Shown in pieces: positions 1 through 11,079 of a stretch of 22,871 nt of DNA. This stretch comes from Bondarzewia mesenterica. Its lineage: Eukaryota > Basidiomycota > Agaricomycetes > Russulales > Bondarzewiaceae. Positions within the stretch are counted from its first letter, which is position 1, and each line of letters starts with the position of its first letter. The position numbers and the translations under genes are program-made. The stretch spans positions 1-22,871 of the forward strand of contig SGPL01000524.1 of the NCBI GenBank assembly GCA_004802705.1. Reading direction: 5' to 3'. A model generated the notes under the pieces. The model made no database searches, was not told the DNA's origin, and saw nothing but the letters and a program-made list of their open reading frames with translations.

Positions 1-378
1 CCGCCGCCCTCGGGCGTGCGCACCATCTCGGCCGCCGCGTTCCGCCGCCCACAGAACCGCGTGCCGTCAACATCCTCTGACGCGCTCCCGCTCGTGGACA
101 CGAGCCCGCTCAGTCTTAAAAAGCGCGGGCTTCCAAGCTCGCCGTATGCCACGCGCACTGGCGCGCACAGCTCGTCTGCGTCGCTCGGTCAGCCCTTGCC
201 CCAACAGTCCCAACAGTCGGGCCCGAGTCCACCAGCGGTAGGGGAAGAGGAGCATTTTGATTATATCTCGGCGTATGTGGATGGAGAGGAAGATCGGCAA
301 CAGCATAAGGATGGCGGTGGGAGGGGCTTTGCGGGTGGAAGGTATGCGACAAATTTGGAGGAGAGTGAGTTGAGGTGA
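1..378 (+). CDS. C-terminal end of unrecognised protein (5' part outside window)
   Basis: The frame is open from base 1 (the first codons give PPPSG) to a TGA at 376-378, about 125 residues, with no start codon of its own, so the gene begins to the left of the window. The visible part is low-complexity: rich in Ser, Pro, Arg and Gln (for example a PQQSQQSG stretch), then a short acidic segment with HFDYISAYVDGEE and a Gly-rich tail ending in ATNLEESELR. This looks like a disordered cytosolic tail, as found at the end of many fungal membrane or signalling proteins, but I see no domain. The GC-rich codon use contrasts with the AT-richer DNA just downstream, which supports coding. The function is unknown. 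Confidence 0.6.
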   Translation, partial: PPPSGVRTISAAAFRRPQNRVPSTSSDALPLVDTSPLSLKKRGLPSSPYATRTGAHSSSASLGQPLPQQSQQSGPSPPAVGEEEHFDYISAYVDGEEDRQQHKDGGGRGFAGGRYATNLEESELR

Positions 379-1132
379 ATACTTTGAAGACGACTGAAGA
401 TGGGTGCTGGGAGATGGACAGGAGGTGCGAGTCAGATTGAAGCGTGCAGTTGTATAAACGGTGTTCATAAGTTTCTGTATGTTGGTCATTCGCCACCTCT
501 CTGCTTCGCTGGTATATACGTCTTGAATAGTTACTGTAATTTCCTGTCTACTTTGTTTTGTTACTGCGCGGTTTACAAGAATATGGAGTGCAGCTTCGAG
601 CATGTCCGGGACATTAATACGTCCTTTTCGTCACAAGTCTTTCAGCCAAGTCCTTTCTACAATGAATTTAGTTGTGCACTTGAGCACCCTTCTTTTTCTG
701 TTTTAAATTCAATTCATATTTGTTGTCCAACAGTTGAGTACTCTTAGTGATCTATGGCGGCTGCCGTGTCTATGTGCCAGTCGAAAGCAGAAGGCGAAAA
801 CAAAGTTCATCGTGTCCTTCGAACCTGACTGATATGAGAAAGCAAGAGTGCGACTTCCTCCAACAAAGCTTGAGCGGCTCTGGCAGGCACGGGACGACCG
901 ACGCTGCCGCCATCCTTTCGTTGATTTGACCAAGAACTGAAAGTTTGAACATAAGAACCAGCTTCGTACGATTAGAATATGAGCGTTGTCGTACGATTTG
1001 AATTCAGAACAATCCATAATATGAACCATAGACCATTCGTCGACGTCGATACATTTACATGTCATATGCATCTGGTATTCGCAGGCATGAATGTTACACA
1101 CTTTCACTTACATACCACTAAGGAGAAATCAT
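379..1132. other. intergenic, between convergent genes
   Basis: About 750 bases between the stop of the left-edge gene and the stop of the MetE-like gene on the other strand. It should hold both 3' UTRs. Open frames on both strands show no domain-like sequence and no consistent splice pattern. I see no RNA gene. Confidence 0.6.
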
Positions 1133-3020
1133 TCATGCATCTGGCCATATCTCCTTTGCTGTCCTCACCAGAAGAGATAGCTTCTTCACTACATCGTCCT
1201 CCGTTACGGCGTTGCCTTCGGAGTGCGATGCAAAGCCACACTGAGGTGATATGCAGATTCTGAGTTACGAGTGACGATAAAATCAGTAGGCGTTGGTATG
1301 GGCGAGGGCATGAGATCCCCAAACTGAAGTTGTCGAGTGAAGGGATCTGCGAATGCACGTACTGGTTGAGAGCCTCGGCTTTGGACCGTGGCTCTACGCC
1401 CTGAGCAATGGTCTCGGCCGCCTGATCCACGCGCCGTTTGAGCTCTTCAATGTCTTCCAACTATGAAATACAGCAAATGGTGAGTCAACGGCACTGCAAA
1501 GACTAAGTCTGATATTAGGGGAGTGTGCGGTGTACCTGGGGAAATTTGGAGGTCACGAGTCCTAGGATTACAACTTTGTCCTTCGGAAGGTACTTAAGAG
1601 GCTCAAACGTGCCGGCGCGCTCGGTGTCATATTCCAGCTGCGTAAGGAAATTTGAAGCTAGCTGAATGCCCATAATCAGATTGGAAACAAAGTTCAAGGC
1701 GTACGTAGTAGCAGTCTACCCTGAGCTCGTTGAATAGCTTGACGGCGATGCGATCGTAACCTCCTTCGGCGAAGTGTCTGCCGTCCTGGTTTCCCCAAGT
1801 GAATGAGTCGCACGTTCAAGAGAGGAATAAGCCAGAAACTTACCTTAAAGTTACCGCGGCAGAGATGCACGCCGACATTCATATCGGCAGACCTTCCCTT
1901 CAAACAATCATTGTAAGTCTTGATGTACAAATCAAGCATAGCTTCGGGGTTTAGTCCTTGCTCTGTCATGCCAGATATCATGGAATCGGCACAGAAGTAA
2001 GCGAGGAGAGGGTCGTCGAATTGTATATTTCCTAAAATAAATTCTATAAGACGGAAACATCCCTCAACGAGAGTCGAGCATGAAAACGCACGGCAACCTA
2101 AAGAGTGGAGCTCCTTGATTTCTTCCTGATAAGCAATGGCTATATCAGCGAAATATTCCTCTACATCAAGTCAGTATGAGCGGAAGATCAGAGAGTACAT
2201 AATCACCCACCATCGTTCTTATATACCTCCTTGTTATATGCGTATGGTCCATGTCGGAGGTGGAACCACTCTGGTGCACACATTGTGATCTTGATGTTTT
2301 TGACGTCCTGAAGTATAACAGGTCAAACATGAAAGATTAATCAAGACGTAATGACTTATATCACACCTCAGGAGGAGATATTTTCTTCAAGTACTCGAAC
2401 TGAGCTTTGTAGAACGGCTTGGTGCGTCTGAGTTTACTCTGTGAAGGACGAGAATGTAAGAGATAAGAACAACGCCAACGAGTTGGAACCGCATACTTCG
2501 CAAATAAAAGAAGACGCCTTCTTAAATGATGCAATTTTGAACGCAGCAGTATCGGGAACATATTCCTGCGTGTGGCGCGCAGCATTCTTCATGAGTGGCC
2601 GGAGCGATAGACTCAAATCGATTGAACAAACCATAAACATGTAAAGAGGAACTATCGACGGGTCAGGACAGAACAAGATCATAAAGAAATACACCTACCA
2701 TCTGCGATAAATTTCATCCCCTCCATGTTATCGAACACACCATCGAAAAACATGTGCCTTGTCAAGCAAAATTCAGTCTACGAGGCTGCTTCGAAGACGA
2801 CCAAGACGACTGCCTACCTTCGAAACTCTCCGCATGTAATGGCCTTCATACCGACGTCCCATTGCATCTGAACAATAGCATCGATCGCCTTGTCCTCAGC
2901 GGCAGTGAGTTCCTCCTGCGTGATCTTCCTCTCATCTAGCTCTTTCCTCTTCTGCAGCAACACCGCAGGTCGCTTGAGCGAGCCGATATGTTCAGCACGA
3001 AAAGGGGGGTGGAGATGCAT
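1133..3020 (-). CDS. MetE-like (cobalamin-independent methionine synthase C-terminal type) methyltransferase, 12 exons
   Basis: Splicing 3020-2818, 2757-2699, 2651-2632, 2565-2497, 2438-2367, 2307-2211, 2160-2092, 2031-1844, 1785-1705, 1637-1536, 1460-1363 and 1259-1133 gives a phase-consistent 394-residue protein. This is the length of the YxjG/UROD-MetE-like barrel rather than full MetE (about 750). The start is the ATG just before PPFRAEHIGSLKRP, the family's N-terminal signature. The four expected zinc ligands are present: His252 and Cys254 (VHLCRGN), probably Glu288 (LEYDTERAG) and Cys360 (ISPQCGFAS). Known relatives are assigned to transfer of a methyl group to a thiol such as homocysteine; the true methyl donor and acceptor of this fungal branch are uncertain. 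Introns are 47 to about 102 nt, all GT-AG. The gene is convergent with its left neighbour and diverges from the methyltransferase at 4445. Confidence 0.9.
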
Positions 3021-4444
3021 GCTCGAGAGGATGATAATGAGGGCAGCGCAAGCGGGGATGAGAATGCGACAGTGGATTCCACCAAAGATACACTGAGGGT
3101 AAATATGTTTAGCCCGCAAGCGTCATCACATGGGCGAATCATAGAGGAAATATGACTGGCTTATGACTCAGTTCAGCTGATACTCGGGTAATCCGTGTCA
3201 GTGTCATTACCATGATCAGCTAGCTTTTCTCTCGCATCAATGGCGGCAGGTGTGAATGTGAGTCTCGAGGGAGCTCAGCCATGTGCATTGACTTTATTTC
3301 ATCGAAATCTCGAAATGATGTGGCTAAAATGTGTGGTAAAAACATGGTGCATGAGCCTGCGCGAGCATTAGTTGAGTCTGTGCATGAACAAGTACACTGA
3401 CCGGTATAATCGTCAAGGGAGAAAGGCCTTGACGGTGAAACTTAAAGAGCATGAACTGTACGTACGGGCGGCGGGAGAAATCCTGAGGAGTCGTCGCAGG
3501 AGGTCGCAGGCCGTCGCCGGCCAAGCGATGGGCCGGCCCGGGCCATAAATTCTAAGCTCATCCATTCCAAACTACTAGTCTCATACCAAGACCCTCGCGT
3601 TACGAGAGGGTTTGGTCCGAACCTACTTAAGTCCTAGTCAAATGCTTCTTCATCTCTCATCTCTCGCCTGCAGCAGGTCAAGCCCTGTCAGCGTTTGGAA
3701 AAGCGATCGGACGAGGACGTATCACTTTTTCTTTGACTGTTTCCCCACAATCTGGGCGCTGGGCATCAGCCCTGCTCTTCGCATGACCTGTCCTTATTCC
3801 TACTTTGCCAGTATGTGGTGGAAAGGTCTTTTGGGCTCGGGGTTCATTATTTGCCCTTTAATGCGATAAGGCACCGAGGGCCATACATAAGGCTTCAAAA
3901 CTATCTGGAGCGCAGCCTGAGGTTGGGACGCACCACATGTTGGTGACGGAGGTGACAGGGCGGGCGATGTGGGCACTGGACGCTGTGCCTCGCTGTGCTC
4001 ATCAGATGTCATCTACTATCTCGGAGAGTGTGCACGATTCTGTGAAAGATGTCACTGGATATGCATCTATTACAGTGGCTTCAGTGACTTCCGGCTTGGT
4101 TGATCTTTGTGGGTGCAGTGGCGATACATGCTATTCGGAACCCATTCAATGTCCCTTCATGTCTTCTCCCTGATTGTCTACTTCGTTTGTAGACCTCGTA
4201 TGTCGGATGGCCTGCAGATCGTACGTTTCTTATCTGTTTCCCGTGGCTTATACTCAATCTGAAGCATCAAACCCTGATGCCTTGCCGGCAGTATGTCGTC
4301 AACGTCCCACAACGTTGTCCTCCTTTTATTTACACAACACTTAGGAATTTCGTCTGAAGTGGCACTGAGACCTCTCGATAGGACCGCCGGTGATCAGGAG
4401 TGGGAAGAAATGACGTCTTTGAATGTGCAAATGACCTTCAATTC
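3021..4444. other. divergent intergenic region
   Basis: About 1.4 kb between the starts of the MetE-like gene (minus) and the SAM methyltransferase (plus), so it should hold both promoters. Open frames at 3324-3524, 3612-3869 and 3937-4173 carry no recognisable domain or splice pattern. A short stem-loop lies at 3586-3615. I see no other structure. Confidence 0.55.
3586..3615. repeat. 10-bp imperfect inverted repeat (stem-loop)
   Basis: The left arm CCAA(G)ACCCTC, with one bulged G, pairs with the right arm GAGGGTTTGG across a 9-base loop. It lies alone in intergenic DNA, and I cannot link it to a tRNA, a transposon end or a known regulatory element. It may be chance. Confidence 0.35.
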
Positions 4445-5644
4445 ATGACAGATAAGAGCACCGTCGAGTTATTCCGCGCTTCTAAGTGGGCGGCCGACAT
4501 GCCTCCCACTGCTGCAGTGATCACTCGGGAATCTAGCGTTCCAAACGAATTTATCAGACCACTTGACGAGTCTCTCTTCCAACCCTCAAATTCCGAGCTG
4601 GACTTCCTGAAATCCGTTATCTCAGGAGACGAACACGAGCTCAGAAGGCGTGTCTTTGAGGTCCAGAAATAGTTCGTGACAATGTTTTTCTTTCATTACT
4701 GCGAGTCACCTGACGATGGACATTATTGTAGTGCATAGTACGTGTTGCACCCCCTACTAATCACGATCACGTCTGATCATCATGTACCATAGCGAGCAAC
4801 ATCCTTATCCATGCATCTGTCAATTCAATCATGTCTCTCTTATGATGAGCACCAACAAAGTTTACCCCAGCATTGTCGAAACAGGCAAAACAAATGGAAC
4901 CATTTTACTCGATCTGGGTTGCTGCAGTAAGCTTTCCCCTGATGCCTCATTTCTTCTAAGGAAATCCTGACATGCATACGTCCTAGTGGGAACTGATGTC
5001 CGGAAGATTGTGCATGACGGATATCCTGCAGACCATGTCGTCGGATGCGATCTCAGACCTGAATTCATTGCACTTGGGTACAAACTATATCGTGACACTG
5101 AGACTTACTCCATCCGCTTCCTTACGGCCGATATATTCGATCTTCTGCTTGACTCGGTCCCATCTTCCGCTAAACCCTTATCGAAGGTTCCTCTATCCCA
5201 AGTATCAACCCTGGATGAACTGATTGGACGCGTATCTCATATCTACATTGGTGCGCTGTTCCATCTATTTGACGAGCAGACTCAGCTTGGTCTTGCACAG
5301 CGTCTTGTTTCGTTGTTGAAAAAGACGCGCGGTGCGACAATCTTTGGGCGGCACCAAGGGTTGGAAGAAGCGGGAATGATCGGTGATCACATGAAGAGGT
5401 AAGTGATCAAAGCATGTCGCAATGTTTGAGTCCAGCTCAAGCCGTACCATCGCGCTTTAGGACGCGCTATGGGCATTCACCGGATTCTTGGAAGCGACTG
5501 TGGCTCGAAGTTCTTGAGGGTTCAGAGAGCCAACAGTTCGTACAAGATAGGTTGAAGGTAGATGCAGAGCTGGTCGAGAGCCAGTCGCGCGGCGCGACGG
5601 GTCAGAGGCATATTACGCTTTGGTGGAGCGTGAGGATTGAGTGA
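4445..5644 (+). CDS. SAM-dependent methyltransferase, fungal AusD/Trt5-like family
   Basis: Exons 4445-4671, 4793-4926, 4987-5398 and 5461-5644 join in phase to 318 residues. The ATG at 4445 is the first in a frame closed upstream by a TGA at 4391. Class I Rossmann signatures are visible: motif I LLDLGCCMGTD (residues 114-124) for SAM binding and an acidic strand-2 end GCDLRPEF (140-147). The PYPCI segment before motif I, the VSHIYIGALFHLF strand and the late RYGHSPDSWKRLW segment match a fungal family that includes meroterpenoid methyltransferases such as AusD. Family members are O- or C-methyltransferases of polyketide or terpenoid intermediates; the substrate here cannot be read from sequence. 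No polyketide synthase or terpene cyclase lies nearby, so a secondary-metabolism role is only possible. Intron 1 (121 nt, donor GTTCGT) is the least certain junction. Confidence 0.85.
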
Positions 5645-5930
5645 TTGACAGGTCAGGGTACGGAAGTCTTCTGTATCTGCAGAAATCCGTCAATTGTGAG
5701 AGACTTGTTCTGCTTACCTCCATGTGCACGTTCCCGAGGCACGTTCTCAATCATCACACGTCAAGCCATAAGTTCTCCTCTCTCTAATCAGCCTTTCTTC
5801 TATGCATTATCCTCGTAGGTCTTATAAACGGGTTTTCGAGATGCGTTTTATTTGATATTTCTATCGACAGATATTAACGTGTCGAGAACTACAATGCCTC
5901 TTTTAAGTGCGCCAATACATCCGCTCCATT

Positions 5931-6995
5931 TTATCCATCTTGGTTCATTCCATAGCTGACTTCTGCCCACTTCTCCGCCTCCTGAATGGTCTTTTTTTGC
6001 ACGCATGGTGACTATGCCCCAACAATCGCTCCCTAGCTGGAGGCGCTGGGGCGGGTCGGGCTCACCCGCGACGCGGATGATCGCCTTGGCAGGCTTGTTA
6101 ACATCTCCGATAGGTGAGTAGTTCTTCGTCATGCGGCGCAACTGGTGGCTCGGGCTGTTTTCGTCGTATGCCGGGTGAAGTGGGAGGACGGTCATCCCTG
6201 AGCCTCTCCAGTTGGTAGGGAATCCTCCAGGCTGAATGACGATGGCTTTGATATTCCACTCTGGCGGCATCTCGCGGTTGAAGGCTTCGGTGAAACCCTC
6301 GAGAGCTTGAAAAACATGATGAAGGTGGTAAGCCCAGTGCAGAACAACTAGGAGGGGTGGGAGATGTGATCGCGACTTACCGAATTTTCCGGCGGAGTAG
6401 AATGCAAGCATCATGTTCGCAGCATAGCCACCAGTAGATGATACGTTCAGAACTCTGCCTCCGAGGCCTGCTGGATTGACATCTCTGAACATTCTGATAG
6501 ACTGCGGGAATAACCAAGATCAGTCTACTGCCCCAGGATCGGAATTCACACCGTACTGAACACACCTTTTTTTAGTGATATTGACCGGCCCCCAGAAGAG
6601 GACTTCTATTTGTTTTCGTGCCTCTGCATCAGGAGTTCCTTCAATCTCGCCAGACAATCCGTAACCAGCATTGTTAACGACGACGTCCAGCCGATGGAAT
6701 GTTGTCTCGATAAACTTGAAAGTCTCGTCTATTTGTGCTGTGTTGGTGACGTCGAGAGGAAGCACAGCAAGCTGTTCAGGACGATACTTCCCCTGAAGCT
6801 CGGCGAGCGCAGAAGTATTACGAAGGGTAGCCACTACACGCTCGTTGCTGCCTAGAACAGCCTAGTGACAAGTGCTTTTCCGAGACCACTGGAGGCTCCA
6901 GTAATTGTCCACTGTCAGAGGGAACTTGGAGTGATGATGAGTTGGGGACGAAAAGACTTACTCAACCAGACGCGAGTGTTCTCGTAGTTGGTCAT
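5931..6995 (-). pseudogene. short-chain dehydrogenase/reductase with multiple frame disruptions
   Basis: Classical SDR signatures occur in order: WTITGASSGLGKALV (nucleotide-binding Gly motif), NNAGYG, the Ser strand NVSSTGG, the catalytic YSAGK (Tyr-x-x-x-Lys) and the post-catalytic QPGGFPTNW. The likely exons are 6995-6962, 6911-6566, 6501-6381 and 6305-5931. The frame does not stay open. Exon 1 (34 nt) joins exon 2 out of phase. A shift between about 6866 and 6850 is needed to pass from GKALVT to GSNERVVATLRN. A run of seven A (6567-6573) breaks phase at the next donor. A second run of seven A (5992-5998) shifts the C-terminus, so the family-like ending TIQEAEKWAEVSYGMNQDG reaches TAA at 5933-5931 only after dropping one base. 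All active-site residues remain, so this is either a recent pseudogene or a good gene with homopolymer sequencing errors. It is convergent with the methyltransferase (286-base gap). Confidence 0.8.
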
Positions 6996-7417
6996 TTCAG
7001 TGATAATGATTAGACAATAATGCGAGTTCGGGATGATTTTGTTAGGGCATTATTCATGTTGAGTCCTTTTGTACTTTTTTCGACAAAGTCTTATCAACCT
7101 CCTGTCGTTTCATGCCGAGTCGACGCGTCTTCTTCGGTGGTCGAGCACGAATTGGAAGCAATAAAATCAGGGCAGCCGTCGCGACTCGCGTCCTGCGGCA
7201 TGTCCCGTTTATCATCCACACTGACGTTAATGCAGCAATGTCGGGAATTTCAGTGATCCTTTTTAGTATTTTTTGTGTAGGCGCGATGATACTTGCTTAC
7301 AACTTGACACAAGTACTCAATACAGAAAGGAGGGCCACCTTGAAAGTTGAGACGACAAGCTTGAAGCCGATACAACCCTAACCCGAGGCAGTATACCCTT
7401 CCTTCGATCAATCCACC
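6996..7417. promoter_or_regulatory. divergent promoter region (dehydrogenase / SNARE)
   Basis: About 420 bases separate the dehydrogenase start (minus) from the SNARE start (plus). The position implies both promoters. Open frames here have no domain-like sequence, and I see no definite TATA box or binding-site array. Confidence 0.4.
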
Positions 7418-7853
7418 ATGTCTAGCTCCCGCTCCCAAGAGGATACGCTCGAAACTCAAAATGATCAGCGACTCGATGAGCTGCATTCAAAGATTAGGAC
7501 TCTACGTGGCGTATGCTCTGATGTGACAAAAGCAAGAGATACTGTACATTGATTGACGGTCTTGTAGGTCACTACCGACATCCACGATGATGTCGAACGT
7601 CAGAACCTGGTCCTTGATGAGACTGTACGTTTGCACCAATACTCCACATCACCTGGGCGAATCCTGACAGTATAGATAGTCCAATACGTTTACCTCATTT
7701 GGCAACAGCTTGACTGCTTCTGCGAGTCGCATGACACGCTCGCTCTCTCCAGGCAGCATCACGGCGTTGCGCATTGCAGCTTTTGTAGTCAGTTTTCTTG
7801 TAGGGATGTGGATTGTGAAGCGGATATTTGTATGGTGGGGCTGGGGCGCGTGA
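7418..7853 (+). CDS. Bet1/Sft1-type (BET1L-like) Qc-SNARE, small tail-anchored protein
   Basis: Exons 7418-7510, 7568-7624 and 7680-7853 give 107 residues with phase-0 introns of 57 and 55 nt. The ATG sits in a good context (ccaccATG). A single SNARE helix runs from about residue 18 to 72; the segment VERQNLVLDET aligns with GS15/Sft1, placing the zero-layer glutamine at Gln43. The protein ends in one hydrophobic segment (about 79-105, Trp-rich near the end), a C-terminal tail anchor with almost no lumenal residues. Size and layout match Bet1, Sft1 and GS15, which act in ER-Golgi and intra-Golgi vesicle fusion. The QNxxLD pattern favours the Sft1/BET1L branch over Bet1. All joins are clean, so the gene appears intact. 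Confidence 0.88.
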
Positions 7854-9374
7854 GAGGAGATTTCAAGTGCATTGTTACATAGGCGAGTCGTCGTGCTGTT
7901 CATATCTGAGCTAACTCACTTCGTATGGTATTGCATCTTACTCATTACACCACCTACAGCCTCTATACCTGGATATTCTTGCTTTGGCGCTCATATTTGT
8001 ATATTGGTCTAATTTATTGGATTCACCATCTTCTGACATACTCATGTCGGGGGTCATCCGCCTCCTGAAACTTCTTCGCTCGAATTCAATCATGCACTCT
8101 GAGGTGTCCAGCCCCAACAAGTATAAGGCGCAATTCGTTGATTATATTTCTTGGTTAAGGTGAGCAGATCCTCATCGTGCAATCAACTCTCACATTCTTT
8201 CCTTCCCTTCTTGTCGGTCGAGTACACGATTTCTCGCTCAGATGCAATGATCGTCGCTTCGCCCTGGCGCGCTCTCTCTCTCTACTCTCAACATCAGGTA
8301 CGTGAAAGATATAGCACCCGCTACATAATGTCTCAGGTTTGATGTCATTTCCACCACCCAAACACAGCCGAACTCAATTCCGACCGGGCTTTCACTTCTC
8401 ATCTGATCATGGTGATGGCAACTGAACTTTAAGTAGTTGCACTATTGATGTTGCGTGTGGTCAGCCTGAAATGACCTCCTACCTACTTGAGGAAGCATCA
8501 GGTCTGGAACCCGCCCCGTCCCGAATAAAGAGCATCAAGCGAGCAACCGCGGACAGTTGTTATGCCATGTCGCGGTCTACGGAACTGTAGTCCTCTCGCA
8601 GTCGAAGCGGGACACATGACCGAGGAACATCTTTCCTTGTCCCACTTCTCCCAATTTTATACAACAGGCGATGATGTGCGCGTCAAGCAATGTGTCTTTA
8701 TTCTTCTTTGACATTATTGCTGATAGGCTAGCTCTCAACTGAGGCGCTGTCTTCACATGGCTGCTGTTAGTCAGTTACGAGCTTACTACTCACCCCATTA
8801 CCGCCTTTTGCATTAAGCCTTTCTTCGATCAGTCAATTGAAATTGATCGGCACTCGCGATCTTTGAATTATTAGATACTCACGGCGGGGATGCGATTACG
8901 CTGGGAGTTAACTGTGATTCCTGAGGCGGCGAAGGGTTGTATTCCTATGGCAAGGCGCAGTGGGAATGGTACTTACAACTGTGTTTTTTTTTGTTTGAGG
9001 GGGGGGGGGAAGTGAAAGAGACTTTATGGCAAACAGCGATGGATATGAGGATCAGTAGTTATGAAACGATATATAGATAGTAATGAGAGCAGAATGTAGC
9101 AAGTGCTGAACGAGTGCAAGGGTAGATGCAGTTGAGTACATACATCAAAAGATCAAAGCAGTCCACAGCAAATTGTCCAAGTAAAATTTTGACGCAGAAG
9201 AGAAACACGGCGATCACGACTGAGGAGGATGTAAAGACAGGGAACGCGGGTACAATCTGAATAAGCATTGAGACATTGGGATGTGAAACACGGAGGATGG
9301 GCGGCACTGTTGGCATCGAGTTAGTATGGATGATGATTGACAAGAGTGACTTACCATTGTATATACTCAAGGTG
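7854..9374. other. intergenic, no gene recognised
   Basis: About 1.5 kb between the ends of the SNARE (plus) and the F-box gene (minus). It contains a T9 run (8984-8992) followed closely by a G11 run (8999-9009). Frames are short and show no domain. A hydrophobic minus-strand frame at about 9306-9059, next to a plausible intron (9354-9307), may be a spliced 3' UTR of the F-box gene. Confidence 0.5.
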
Positions 9375-11079
9375 CTACACAAAACACCACTCCTTCGGAA
9401 GCTTTCTCGTCCGCAGGGCGTTCAGATCATCGCATGGAATTTTCTCCCCCTCGATGAACAATTCGCTAATATCCGTACCTCGAGCTCTCCGGGTATCCAA
9501 TGCGATAGCCAGGCCTTCAAAAAAGGAGGGATTGAGGCTGCGGTGCCATCCCCGCCACTTAAAAGTGAGGGTGTGCAGATGAGGACAGAGAAGCTCTACA
9601 GAACCCGATTCATCTAGAAAGCTGGCGGCGAGGGACTGAACGACAGGATACCATGTGGTTCCACGGACAGATATCGTTCGCACCATTGGGAATTTCCTCA
9701 GAGCAGGTGCCCAGTCAGACGCGTCGCCAACAGCAAGGCGAATCGTGCGCACGTCGTGGATCCTGATCTGGTTGCAGAGTGAAGACGCTACCTCATGTGA
9801 CGTGATATGACGATTGACGAGATCTATATTAATAGAGAAAACCCGGTGATAGATCTTTTTTTCCTTATCGTATACGATCCCTACCAATTCAAAGCCCGAC
9901 TCGAAGGACAACTCGAGTCCTATAAGTGGGTAACCTCCAGCAGCCGTGGGAGCGTACGGGGGAATGATTGGCCAAGGAGAAAGAAGATCGTGGGAAGACT
10001 CGGCCAAGGCAGACAGATGGATGTGTGCGGTCGAAGGGAGGGTGAGACGATGAAGTAGATATCCAGAATCCGAGATCAAGCGTCCAGCAAACCGGATGCA
10101 CTCAAGATATTTGAGATGGACGGTCAGGGATGCAGATGGCAGTCTGCCAGACGTGATTGACACGGCATTTTTCAATTCCAATGACTTCAGCAAAGGCATC
10201 TGGCTCAGAACCGTCAAGAGTTCATTCGCAGTCCAGCGGGGTGAGTTGGGGTGCAGACAAAGGGACAGGGATGAGAGGTTTCTGAGGAGGGGAGAAGATG
10301 GAGATATATCCATACCCACGATGTACAAATGCTGCAATCGAGGGGTATGACCAGAAAATAAATCATTGGGAACAGCCAGCCGAACAATACTTGGAACGAT
10401 ATAATCGCGACGAACTGTTCCAATTACGAGCGTGTGGAGTAATGGGGCAGGATGAACAGAGTCTTGGATGAGCCTTTGGACAACCATAGTGCCAACGATG
10501 CTGAGGGACTTGAGACGACGAGAATGGTCCAGAACAAGACCAAAACCTTTGTCCGACCCAGGAGAGGCACTTCCGGCATGTGTTTCAAACTGAACAGTGA
10601 GCGGTACGTCTAATGAGCGCTCAAGCATAGTCTTTGTCCAATTGTGGTTCCAATGAACGACATCTGCCCATAGAGACGCGGTATTCAGAGCGATTTCCCG
10701 CCACCGTCGGCAGACATGAGCGACTGTAGCCCATATCCACGGTTTGTAACGATAAAGCACATAAAAGTTGCCCCAGCCAATTACATTTGGAAGACATTGA
10801 AATATCGCAATGATGAGCTCTGTAGGAAGCCAGGATACAGGAGACGGACGATCTGGATGACGAGGCCGTATCTTACAGAATAAATTATTTTAAAGGTCAT
10901 TAGGTCGAGCAAAGAAAAAAATGACATGCAACTCACCACTTTCAATGAGTGTCGGATCTGTTTACCCAGTGCCAACCGTAGAAGCCCCGACGCAGAACGA
11001 TGCAACACTGTCCCGCGCAGGAGAAAGCTTTAAAAATTCTAGTGTTGCTATGGCATAGATATCAACTCTCACCTGGCAT
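9375..11079 (-). CDS. F-box protein with LRR-like C-terminal region
   Basis: A long exon (10871-9375, 499 codons with stop) continues in phase from 11007-10937 across a 65-nt intron. A 7-base first exon (ATG at 11079, 11079-11073) and another 65-nt intron complete a 524-residue model. The F-box lies at about residues 40-85: WLPTELIIAIFQCL, then ATVAHVCRRWREIAL with the Trp-Arg core. The rest holds recurrent Leu-rich segments (LHTLVIG, LQHLYIVG, LSSLSLCL, LKSLELKN, LHTLTFKW) at the spacing seen in agaricomycete F-box proteins. Such proteins bind Skp1 in SCF ubiquitin ligases and select substrates through the C-terminal part; the substrate is unknown. The family is strongly expanded in mushrooms. 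The 5' exon choice is the weakest part of the model; the main exon is secure. Confidence 0.82.

Noticed and set aside
709..1107. 132-codon minus-strand frame after the MetE-like gene
   Set aside because: The composition (His, Cys, Met, Ser rich) looks random, and it lies in the expected 3' UTR zone.
9059..9382. Hydrophobic minus-strand frame with a good intron (9354-9307), looking like a small membrane protein
   Set aside because: It has no ATG of its own (the frame opens with TTG) and overlaps the stop of the F-box gene. A spliced 3' UTR explains it as well.
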